DNA of 64,000 nt from Chytridium lagenaria. Taxonomy: Eukaryota > Chytridiomycota > Chytridiomycetes > Chytridiales > Chytridiaceae. Positions 50,036 through 60,033 of the stretch are shown one piece after another; the first letter of the stretch is position 1; every line of letters starts with the position of its first letter. Position numbers and translations under genes: made by a program. A model generated the notes under the pieces. That model saw nothing but the letters and a program-made list of their open reading frames with translations. It was not told where the DNA came from and searched no databases. The stretch spans positions 124,001 to 188,000 of the forward strand of contig JAHLKC010000007.1 of assembly GCA_025449115.1 (NCBI GenBank). Direction: 5' to 3'.

Positions 50036-50679
50036 AACGCAAAAGACACTATCCTTTTACCACATCCCCATTTTGTCACGACAGCACCTTAATCCCCTTT
50101 CACTATTACGTCGTTTTTGGCCCTATTCCTTATCATGAAATGACAATCATATTCACATTATAAATGGAATGGTTGATCCCTCCCTTATTTATTAAATTTC
50201 TTTGTTCCACATCTATTTACAATACCTTTTATTGATTCCCTACTTTCATAGAATAAATAACCCCTTTTATACTCGTTCTTTTTCCTCGTTTACTAATGAA
50301 ATCTTCGCCCCAAAGTGTATGCTTCCATCTTCGATTTGAAGCTCTCAAGTGTTTTCGTGAAAACAAATCGAGGAAATAAGCAAGCCATTAAAACCACACC
50401 TCACTAATTTTATATACCAATAAACAAGTGTGTTTTTTTTCGTTCTTTTGGTGTATGTGTCGCGAACCCTAAAGAAAAAAAAAGAAAACATCCCAAAACA
50501 AGTGAAAACGAGAAAAGGCGACTCAATGCGTGCCTCAAAAAATAAAAAAACCAGAAACTAAACTCAAGAGCTCCACCAAAGAGACTCGTGAAATAAGAAC
50601 ACAAGGAGAACATCATCAGTTCACACAAAAATATCGCGTATCAGCCTCATCGTTAACCACATATACGCCCCAAAAGTAT
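50036..50679. other. Convergent intergenic region
   Basis: Between the ends of the F-box/LRR gene (plus) and ICP55 (minus). It is AT-rich with several AATAAA-like signals. No gene seen. Confidence 0.6.
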
Positions 50680-52704
50680 TCAATTTCTCACTTGAACAAC
50701 ACCATTGCATACAGCCTCAATATCTTCCACATCCTTTGGTGCCTCCACAGAAAGAATGGTGGGGTACTCCTTGCCAACATAAATATCATCCTCAATTCGA
50801 ATACCAATGCCTTGGTACGCCGACGGGTAGTTATTACTTGGCGGGATGTACAGACCAGGTTCTACAAAAGACCGTTAATAAGAATATCCACGTTTGCATC
50901 CAATAAATCACTCACCAACAGTCACCACCATCCCCTCTTTTAACCTCCTAGTCCTAGGCACCGACGCACAATCATGTACATCAAGGCCGAGCCAATGTCC
51001 GACATGATGCGGGTACAGCCTATTCATCTCACCAGTCCCAATTTTACGTCCAAACATTCGACTACACTCCATTCTCAGCAACTCGAACGCTAGGTTTTGG
51101 AGCTCGTCAAGGGTGGTGTTGCTCTTTTCCGAGCATTTCTACAGGTACGGGTGAGAAGACTGTGCAAATGAGACTATAAAATACCTTGATGCACTCGCGT
51201 TGGACGCGAAGAACAGATTCGTATACGTCTTTTTGGGCGGGCGTAAAGCGACCATTAATTGGCCACGTTCTTGTGCAGTCCGCTGCATAGCCTCCGTATT
51301 CCTACAGTCACAGAAAGTATGTAAATATTAAGTATGTAGAAATACGTTTCAAGAAGGAGAACGAATTGTAAAAGCATTTACCGCTCCAACATCCATCAAA
51401 ACAAGATCTCCATCTCTACACAATAAAAGAAAGAAAAATTGTTAGAAAAAACCAGCTTATAATTAAGGAAGGCTTACTTTGCGATACTCTTGTTCATGAC
51501 ATAATGAACTGTCAACCCATTCATACCCGAGGCAATAACAGGTATATATGCCAACCCATCCCCTCCCCTCTTCCTGATCCCATGCTCCACGGTCGAATAA
51601 ATGACACTTTCATTCACTCCCGCCTTCATCGTCGCCATCGTCTCCTGCACAGCCCTCCCAGTAATTCTTCCCGCTTCTCTCATAACTTCCACCTCAGCTG
51701 AACTCTTCATCACCCTCAATTCCGCGAGAACGTCACCGAGTTTTCGAACAGTGTTCTTTGGCTTGCCTGATACTCCTTGCCGGATTGAACGGAAAAGACC
51801 GGATGTGACAGAGGGAATGTGTGAGTATTGCGTCCATGATGGGACAGAGGGTGCGGAGACAGCATGGCCGGGGTGTAGAGTTGAAGGGGATGCATCGGAG
51901 GTGAGGGGGAGGTCGCTGAAAATGTAGGCGGTGGTTGGGAGGGTATCGTGAAGGTAATGAAGGATGGTGTCTGGGAGCTTGGAAATAGCTTTGGCCTACG
52001 TTGAGGGATGAGCATATGGAGCCCGAACACAGAAAAAGTATCACCTCATCTGCGCCGAAAAAGGACGTAGCTCCCTCGAATCCAGCGCGTGGTCCATCCC
52101 AAAGCTCATATGTAGGATCCTTTGGCCGAACAAACAGCGTATACTTGTGTCCATTGGGATACTTTTTGTTCTTTTCTACAAACGAGGTCAGCCCGTCATC
52201 TCCATCGCTATCACCAACCAAGGATCATGGCACAGTCAGGTTCGTTGATGCCGGTGAGGTAGAATAGGTCGGTATTCTGATGAAAGGGATAACTTTGAAA
52301 CGTTTAGTGGGGGTTGTAACAGCATGCAATGTCAAGCTCACAAGATGGCGCCGGTGGAATATCTCAATCCAAAACCTGCCGCGATGACAACGGAACCCTC
52401 GGGAATTTTTGAAGCCAACGCTGCTCTTCGAATCGCATACTCTGTGGCCGTGATACCAGGGGTGACTGCGAGCATACTCGTAAGAATAACGACAGGGTCA
52501 GACCTGTTTACCTTCTTGGGGCTTTAGCAGATGTGGATGAGTATGAGGGGTGGGTTGGCCCACTGGAACCAAATTAGTGGCCCCAGTAGCTTCAGCGGAA
52601 CCCTTGAAGAAGGACGGGGCTGTTGCCATGCATCGCCGATGTACTGGGCGCATTGAACGCACCACCACTGGCGACCATGCACAACTTCTCGACAGAAACT
52701 TCAT
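50680..52704 (-). CDS. ICP55: Mitochondrial Xaa-Pro aminopeptidase, ICP55/XPNPEP3 type
   Basis: This M24B metallopeptidase trims one residue from imported mitochondrial precursors after MPP cleavage. The N-terminus from Met 52,704 is Arg/Ser-rich and fits a mitochondrial presequence (an upstream in-frame Met at 52,779 is possible). Family markers follow: GQPTPHTHPHLLKPQE, then across an intron VTPGITATEYAIRR, TDLFYLTGINEPDCAMIL, and the catalytic domain. The metal ligands are all present: Asp pair in LMDVGAEYGGYAADCTRTWP, His in HHVGHWLGLDVHD, Glu in VTVEPGLY and Glu in GIGIRIEDD. At least seven short introns with GT-AG borders separate these exons, and the stop is at 50,680-50,682. One frame change occurs near 52,220 (CTTGGTTGG). 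It is transcribed divergently from DUS4, about 0.5 kb apart. Confidence 0.92.
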
Positions 52705-53211
52705 TTTTGAATGGCAAAAAAAGGCAAAACACGAATTAAAGGCAAACGAGACGAAGTGAAGGGCGTTATCTGCATACATCCTGTGAAATCATTTTATATG
52801 AGCGGTCGACGCTTTAATTTCGTTTAATTATTCGAGGCATTACTTCTGGAGTGTCAATGCTAAGTTTTTGCAGCAAACAGAACGCCTTTCAAGTGTGAGG
52901 TCTCGACGCAAGCGCGCCATGAAGCTCGTCTTTGCCCGCTTAAAAACGCAGATTTTTGAAGGCACTAAGGTTCAGGAAGAAGTAGATGGAGTTGTTTCCT
53001 GACAGTAATAACGCGTTGGTTAAGTAAGACCTCGAAACAAACCGCGCTTTTCCATGAAGTTTATCTACATTGAAGCTTTGTATGCCATTTGTAGGCTGTC
53101 AAAGAGAAACTCCGGTGATTACAGCTGGTTCTTGTGGTGTATTTTCAATCGCTCCTGGCTTATTACAGAGTTACAAGCTTGTAAAGTCTTTTTTTTAACT
53201 TCGTCAGAATC
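52705..53211. promoter_or_regulatory. Shared divergent promoter region ICP55/DUS4
   Basis: About 0.5 kb separates two housekeeping genes transcribed in opposite directions. No clear TATA box was identified. Shared control is inferred from layout only. Confidence 0.4.
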
Positions 53212-54690
53212 ATGACAACTGAGAGGATTAGAGGACGAGATGCCAAGGACATTGGCTACTATGCAGAAGACGACGATCGAGAGGATGCAGAAGACGAATT
53301 TGAGAAGCATGATGCATCTGCAGATGCTGATGGCCATCTTCCTCTGAGGACTTCTGTCCTTGATGTCTTAAAAAAACGGAAAGATGAGGGAGGTTACTTG
53401 AGAATATGTGCTCCTATGGTGCGGTATTCCAAGACACCATTTAGAGAAGTGACCAGAATGTAAGTGCTTATACCAGTAATAAAGAGGAAGAACTTTAAAG
53501 CTTGAACTGAACGCTTGGACTGAATGTTGACCATTCTTTCAATTGGCAGGTTCGACGTTGATGTGACCTTCACTCCAATGATCCTTTCCGATGTCTTTAA
53601 ACGCTCCAGCATCGCCCGAGACTGCGATTACACCACGAATGCCGCTGACGACCCCACCATAGTCCAATTTGCTGCGTCAAATCCAGAAGATTGGGCAGAG
53701 GCGTCTGACCTTGTTGCAAGGTACTTCAGTTGCTTTCCTTTTCCTCTTACCTATTTTAACTATCTCTCTATATTTAGGTTCGCCTCAGGAGTAGACCTGA
53801 ACTGCGGATGTCCCCAAAAATGGGCTATATCCGAAGAAATCGGCTGCTTTCTTATGGAGAAACCTGATCTTGTGAGAGAGATGGTGAGGACGACCAAAGA
53901 TAAGCTTCTAAGAAATCCGGCGAGGCTGTCGAATGGAGAACCAGCGAGCTGTTCCATCAAGATTAGGATTCACCCAGATATAAGAGATACGTTGGAGATG
54001 GTTAAAAGGGCAGAGTCAGTTGGGGTGGATTGGATTACGGTGCATGGACGGACAAAAAAAATGAGAAATACGGAGCCTGTTCAGCTAGATGCGATAAAGA
54101 CGGTGTGTATCATATCTTTTTAATGAACTCTTCTTCTCCAATTGCTTTCTTTATTTGTTTGTTTTGTCGGACTCCTTTAACACCTTACTCATATACTATA
54201 TAGGTAAAAGAGCATGCTCACGTCCCCATATTCGCAAATGGCAGTATATTTACTCTTAAAGACGCCGATGATACAGTTGCATACACTGGCTGCGACGGCG
54301 TTATGGCTGCCCGTGGTCTACTCGAAAATCCCGCACTATTCTCAGGCTATACCACCACGCCGCTATTAGCCATCGAAGCTTATGCTAGAGCAGGTATAGC
54401 TTACGGTTCTTCAGCCTTCATCTATCATCACCACCTTATGTATATGCTCGATAATTCGATGAGTAAAGCAGGTATGCATAAATTAGTCTTGAATACCTGC
54501 TCCACCGAATCAGTTATTAACTTTTTTTTTAGAGAAGAAACGATTTAATGTTATAAGCACAATACCTGGTTGCTTAGATTACCTGGACGAACATTACGGT
54601 ATTGATCTCACAAAGCGGCCTGCGTGGCCATGGATGAAGCCAGGAATGGATATACATGAACTTGTAAAGCAGTTTGAGGAGACCATATGA
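53212..54690 (+). CDS. DUS4: tRNA-dihydrouridine synthase, DUS4 type
   Basis: This FMN-dependent enzyme reduces uridine at D-loop positions 20a/20b of tRNA. Five exons (53,212-53,459; 53,550-53,720; 53,778-54,102; 54,204-54,471; 54,533-54,690) join without any frameshift into 389 codons. Motifs: ICAPMVRYSKTPFREV (FMN-binding N-terminal strand, after an acidic 60-residue extension), VDLNCGCPQKWA with the catalytic Cys, CSIKIRIH, VDWITVHGRTKKMR, VPIFANGSIF and GCDGVMAARGLLENP. MR in place of the usual QR after the HGRT motif is a mild variation. A C-terminal helical region ends LVKQFEETI. This is the cleanest gene of the window. Confidence 0.95.
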
Positions 54691-54833
54691 GTTAAAACAA
54701 GGTTAATTTATTCGTCATCCTCTTTTCCTCTCATACCGTCATTGACAAAAAGAACCGTTTAATTTAAACATGTACATGGTGGAAACGTAGACACAAACAA
54801 AATAGGCTTTGCATTCATGATTAATTGGGGCCA

Positions 54834-55977
54834 TTACTTCGGCGCCTTGAATGAAAACCATTTTTTCTGTGCCTTCAGCACCTTGCTGCGCTCACGCGCT
54901 ATCGGACTCGATGGCGACTCAATTGGTGATGAGGGTAAGCTTCCAGTGTGCCGTCGACGAGCAGGTGAGGAGGGCGATACCAAATCCGACCATTGCCCAT
55001 CCTCACTCGTATTTGTTTCAACTTGACACAGCGTCGCCATGCTGGTCTTCTTAGACAACCCTCCGTTCCTGATAATGTATTTTTGGTACGTATCTCTGTA
55101 CACCATCGCAAGCACCTCATCTGCGGCACCATCAAACACGTTTGACGGTAAAAAAGTTTCCCTTGAAGTCAACGTGTCTGTGATTTGCCGCTTGACTGTG
55201 TCAGGATGTTGACCTCACATGGTGCTGTGTCTGAGATGAAGCTATCGTGGAATTACGATAGAGAACAGAAAACTCCCCCGACACATCGACGGTATTTGAC
55301 GCTCCAATCGGTGTAGCCATTCCATTCTCTGATTCCAACCCTTTGCGAACCTTTCAAGAGCCTGAGAAACGCCCTTGGAAGGCATAGGGATTCCCAAACA
55401 AAGACTCTAAAGCACTCAACGATTCCAGGAACATGAAATTCTCCTCACTATGCACTGATTCCGCAAACGCCTCAAAGCATCATACTGCACAGGATCTCTC
55501 ATGGCCATCTCAAAATCCTTTTGTCGTCTTATCTACTTGTCGACGAAAAGTTTAATGATCGGATCGATGCAGCTCTCGAGCATTTTCAAGGGGTGTTCCA
55601 AATTCACGCCGTCCCGTCAACGTTGACGATTTGCTTGGTGGTCTATCAGTGTATGTGTAAGATGCGTCTGGTCGAGAGGTAGCAGGGAGTCAAGTGGATT
55701 GTTTTCTTTAGATTGCTCAAAATTGTTCTCCTCATCCTCTACCAAAGATTCGAGTGAATTTGCCGCAGAACACTTGAATGACGACATGGTGCGCATCAGG
55801 TGTCTAGTTTAGAGAAGCTTGGCGTCGTCAAAGTCGCTGCTTATGGAATCATCAAACGAGGCCCGGCTTCCATTCGAGAAGATGTTGTTGTAGTCGACGA
55901 CCATGGACTTGTTATCTAATCCTTATAAAAATGCCTTTATCTCGAACGGCTAGAGGTCTTACTGGTCCAGTACTCAT
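54834..55977 (-). CDS. RGS-domain protein (regulator of G-protein signalling), frame broken
   Basis: Such proteins speed GTP hydrolysis by G-alpha subunits. Reading the minus strand, an RGS core is split over frames: EAFAESVHSEENFMFLESLSALESLFGN (about 55,480-55,390) is the family's SEENLxF helix. It is followed after a variable stretch by a VNIL-type helix (about 55,215) and FDGAADEVLAMVYRDTYQKYI (about 55,135-55,075), the last RGS helices. The C-terminal tail is Ser/Pro-rich (SPSSPARRRHTGSLPSSPI) and ends at 54,834. Upstream sequence (55,975-55,600) gives Ser/Asp-rich, low-complexity N-terminal fragments, with a candidate ATG at 55,977 followed by a possible intron, or ATG 55,904. At least four frame changes occur. 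It may be a real gene with assembly indels or a decaying one; the window-wide pattern favours the former. Confidence 0.6.
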
Positions 55978-56086
55978 GGTTGAGGAAATCACGATGTGAA
56001 TGCATCATGCCGCAGCTTGTAAACAGCCGATGGTTGGCCAATAGCCTTCCAAGTGCCTAAAACCTTCATCCTCAATTTTGCTTGGT

Positions 56087-56279
56087 TGCGTCGAGGGTTG
56101 GTTAAAACAAAATGTAGAGCATTTTGAAACCAACTTTTCACCCATAACACTGATTAGGCTTCAACAAAAGTCAATAAAAACGAATGATATCTGTTTAAAT
56201 AAAGAGTCTCAAAGATAATAGAAAATACACAAAGCTAAAGTGGACCCAAGAAGAAACAAAATACATATAAATTTTGAAC
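56087..56279. repeat. About 195-bp repeat, copy 1
   Basis: The sequence from tgcgtcgagggttggtt to ttttgaac recurs at 59,492-59,694 in the same orientation. Shared blocks include ccaacttttc, tgattaggct, taaagagtctcaaaga, agaaaatacacaaag and aagaagaaacaaa. Confidence 0.85.
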
Positions 56280-56602
56280 GTCGCGAGTGGACTGTTGGAG
56301 GGCATATGGAGGAGGTTTGGAGCTAGGGTGATTTGATGAAACCTCTACATCGACGCTGCGCAAAGGTGGAAGGGAGAAATGGAGGAGTAGTGGAGATCAA
56401 CTGCATCAATGAGTCTATAAGCTAAACCGATTGACAAGCATCCGTACCGTGGTATTAAGGAGGAAGGAAAATGGGGTGTCTGAGCTTTGACGTCATAGTG
56501 ATGCGCCATGGAATAAACTTAAGATTGACCTGGGACGCTTTTGACGGCTTATTAATGGGAATGCAAGATGTACCAATATACACGGGACAATCATATCGCG
56601 TT

Positions 56603-57934
56603 CTATGTTTTGGACGATGAGGAGGGGAAGAAGGTTGGAGCGTTTGCGTTCCCTGAGATTAGGGCGGTGGAGAATTGGATTGGAGTGACGGAGCTATTAG
56701 CACGGAATTTGTCCGCTGAAGATGGGTGAGATGGAGCGTTACGATCAGGACGATTATAAAACTGCAGCGACGTCAAGCGAATATCATAAGTAGCTTCACG
56801 ATATCTTTGTGGCCGCCCACACAAGCCAACAACAGAGGCGTGATTGCTTCCAATACAGGATAGACAGTGTTGCATAAGAGCATTACGAATCCTGTGTGAC
56901 CCAACCTCAAATAATATAAAAAGTTTCTCAACATTTGGCAGGTTTTCGTCCTCTACAGAATCAGCAGTACACACCCACCGATGCACCCAACCGAGGTCCA
57001 GTCATTCCTTCAAACAGCATCAGAAACGGTATGAAAGGAGGTCGTAAGCAAGTATTTCACACAATCATGATGACCAGAGAGTGCGGCAATATGGACAGCG
57101 TCAACGAAGATGACCACCTTCAATGTTTTGACATTGTTCTACCACAGCTTTGAGTCTTTCGGTATGTCCGAGTTGAGCGCAGAGATAAAGAAGGGATTCT
57201 TCCCCCGCTTTTCTGTTAGAACGAACTTCTTGAAACTCCTTTCCTTGCGGGCGTTGGTATGGATCCTTGACATCAGATTAGTGAGTTCTTCAGACGGAGG
57301 GAAGTCCTGGTTCTGTCAGTAAAGGCCTAGAATGAGCTTCAGCATTGCCGGAGAACTCGATGCAGCGGCAATGTGAAGAATATTTCGATTATGCCCGTCG
57401 TGATCGGTCACAGCAGGTTTCGGACGAAAAAGGACCTTGACTTCATCCACCCACCCGGCTAGGACTGCGTAAACCAAAGGGGTGAACCCGTATCGCTTTG
57501 GTTTTCTGATGAAACCCGTTTCGTTGATGGTGTGGATGTAGCGGGAGGCACGGCTTGTGCCTTTTCAAAGCATAACGTCAAAGGGGATTGATTCCTGGTG
57601 AAGTGGACAATGGAGATACGCCTTTGGAGCTTACAGGTTGGTAACCAAACACAACATCCTATTTTATCCTTGGATCGGCGATAGTATGGGCAAGCCATTC
57701 ACCGCTCTTCAAGTGACTTGATAATGCACCTTGTAAAGATGCAGTATCAGCTCAAAAGCCAGGTTTGGAAGTAGAGTCATGGTGCCAACAGGATGGATGA
57801 GCAAGAAATTGGATTTTAGCCTTGCAATCGTATTTATCTGGTGCAGACTCCATAACTTTTGTATACCTTGCCGCCCTGCGATAAGGCGCCTTCGTACAAG
57901 CCGCTCTTACGGATGAGCTGTCGTTATCACTCAA
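56603..57934 (-). CDS. Ankyrin-repeat protein, frame broken
   Basis: On the minus strand several ankyrin units appear in successive frames: GFTPLVYAVLAGWVDEVKVL followed by NILHIAAASSSPAMLKLIL (about 57,495-57,330), SLLYLCAQLGHTERLKAVVEQ (about 57,220-57,150), DAVHIAALSGHHDCVKYLL (about 57,110-57,050) and ITPLLLACVGGHKDIVKLLM (about 56,850-56,785). Further upstream MTLLPNLAFELILHLYK near 57,780 resembles the start of an F-box and might be the true N-terminus; the frame from 57,934 is less convincing. Helical ankyrin units are scaffolds for protein binding, so the partner is unknown. No complete frame exists. Either indels or pseudogene decay explain the breaks. Confidence 0.55.
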
Positions 57935-58082
57935 CCCAGAGTTTTGAAGGTCAGACCGGCGTGTCTGCTATAATGTCCATCGCAGCCGTTCATGCTGGCA
58001 CAGGTTCATTTATATTTATTTATAAATCACCGTTTGGTCCGTTCATTTTTTGAAGACTGTCACCTGCATACGATACTGCACT

Positions 58083-59140
58083 ATGTCTTGGAGTCGTTAT
58101 GCGATTCTTGTGGTTGTGCTGATAGCAGCTCTGCTAAATGTTGTTGTGGGTGTTTCTGTTCCAACAACCGGCGCGGATATTGATGGTAGGGCTGTTTCTC
58201 AAGGTGAGTTATATAATCGGATTTGTATCTTGCAACAAACTGACGCAATGTTATGCGACTACAGTGAAGCATGAGGCTTTGTTAGCCCTCAATTCTGCGC
58301 CAGTAGCTGCCGTTTCCAGGTATCAAATCTGTTTTATGCCAACTTCATAGTCGTCCGCAACACGTTGTGCTTCTTACTAATTGTCTTCCAACAATGGCTG
58401 GATCCTCAAGCTCGCAAGCCGTCGTCCCTCTTCCAATGGAAAGTAACAAGCAAGTTCAATTGCAACGTCGTGCTAAGGCTACCAAGGCAATTCCGGTTGT
58501 CAACACTTCAATGACAGAAGGGCCGTTGGGAGGGGATATAACCACTGCACTAAAGCACCATTTTAAAGAGCTTTTCCAAAAGTCTATCTACTCAAAAGCA
58601 ATCGTCCAGGAAATGGGTGGATGGGTTTACGCGGGTATGTGTCATTTGAGTTCCTTTCACAGCTTTCATAGCATACTGAACGCGTCTTTCAAAGATTCGG
58701 CTAATCCAAGAAGCATCATGTTTGTCGACGCCCCTAAGGATCGCTCAAAGCCTTCGAAAGAACCAAAGCCTGAAGGACCAAAGCCGAAAGGCAAAGGCAA
58801 AGGCAAAGGCAAAGCCGAAGACAACGAGCGGGAGGGCGATATTTCCATCATGCTTAACAACCCTTTACCTGGCGGTGTTCCTGCGAACTGGGTTCTTGTT
58901 GCCAACTACCACACCCACCCATCAGAACATCGCAGTAAAATGCCTTCGAAAGCAGATGTTGCCAATGCTTTTAAAAGGGGTGTGCCAGGTATCGTCATCA
59001 GCAGTGGTGGAATTTACGTATATGGACCCGAAAGAAGAGTGAACTTAAATCCTGCAACCAAGTTTTACCCAATGCCCGGTACCACAGGCGTAATGCAGAA
59101 CAAATTTCCTATTATCTTTTGGTCGGCTTTAGGGTTATAG
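58083..59140 (+). CDS. Secreted DUF4329/JAMM-like protein
   Basis: Exon 1 (58,083-58,203) encodes a hydrophobic signal peptide (YAILVVVLIAALLNVVVG). Exon 2 (58,265-58,319) follows, and a third exon from 58,351 reads in frame to TAG 59,140. The core resembles DUF4329, a JAB/MPN-like fold. QEMGGWVYA supplies a Glu in the position of the JAMM glutamate. VLVANYHTHPSEHRSKMPSKADV supplies HxH and SxxD, and GVPGIVISSGGIYVYGPERR matches the family's final strands. A Lys-Gly linker (KPKGKGKGKGK, about 58,785-58,815) interrupts the domain. A 60-nt segment (58,635-58,694) has good GT-AG ends, no stop and a length divisible by three, so it may be an intron or retained. A secreted zinc-dependent hydrolase is inferred; substrate unknown. 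Confidence 0.7.
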
Positions 59141-60033
59141 GGAGTGACGTTTTGCTTGGTTTTTTACAATGCAACATGTTCCATGATCTTTCAATAAAAC
59201 CAACTCCTTGAAAACGCACGGTTTAATAATTAGTCTGTCGTATACCTGTATATTTACGTGACGATGCAGATAATTATTTCGATAACAATTCTTGTCCATG
59301 GTACCTTGCGATGCATTCTCTTGCGTAAAAGCTCTCCTTTCCCTGCTGTTCACCTCATCACCACCACTGATTCTAGCAGAATAACTATTATTATATCCGT
59401 CGCCTAAGAATTTTTAAACTCGAAGGCGTGCGCATTAATACGTTGACATGAAAGTTTTATTAGAAATTGGCCTGAAAACTGTCTGCTCAGCTGCGTCGAG
59501 GGGTTGGTTAAACAAACTTAAAGAGCTTTATAACCAACTTTTCTCCCTTTATCACAATGATTAGGCTCAAAACAAAATTCAATAAAAAAGAATAATTTCT
59601 GTTAAAATAAAGAGTCTCAAAGACATGGTCAATAAGATAGAAAATACACAAAGGTAAAGTGGACCAAGAAGAAACAAAAATATAAGTTTTGAACACGCTA
59701 CTTATCCGTCCACTATAAAAACGAATGAAGAAAGACGGCTATCAAGATCAACAGATCAACAGAAACGACGAAGTGATAGCGCAAATGAGGGGAATTTCTT
59801 TCCACAACAACAGCATAAAAATATTTTTTTCTCCCCTACCCCCCTTAATATAAAAATAAATGCTTTGAATGCGCAAAGCATGATAATAAAATAAGGGCAG
59901 AATCAGAGCAAAATAAAAAAAGGATTTAAGAAAAAAAGATAGAAATAATATAAAATACATCGGGCGCGCAATAATTTTAAAAGAGCGTATGATATCTCCC
60001 CTCCCCTCACGCCTCCAACCAACTCCTAATTGT
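59141..60033. other. Intergenic region with repeat copy 2
   Basis: AT-rich, without a supported gene. It holds the second copy of the about 195-bp repeat (59,492-59,694). Confidence 0.55.
59492..59694. repeat. About 200-bp repeat, copy 2
   Basis: Direct-orientation partner of 56,087-56,279. It is slightly longer because of small insertions such as acatggtcaataag. The two copies bracket the ankyrin and DUF4329-like genes. Confidence 0.85.
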
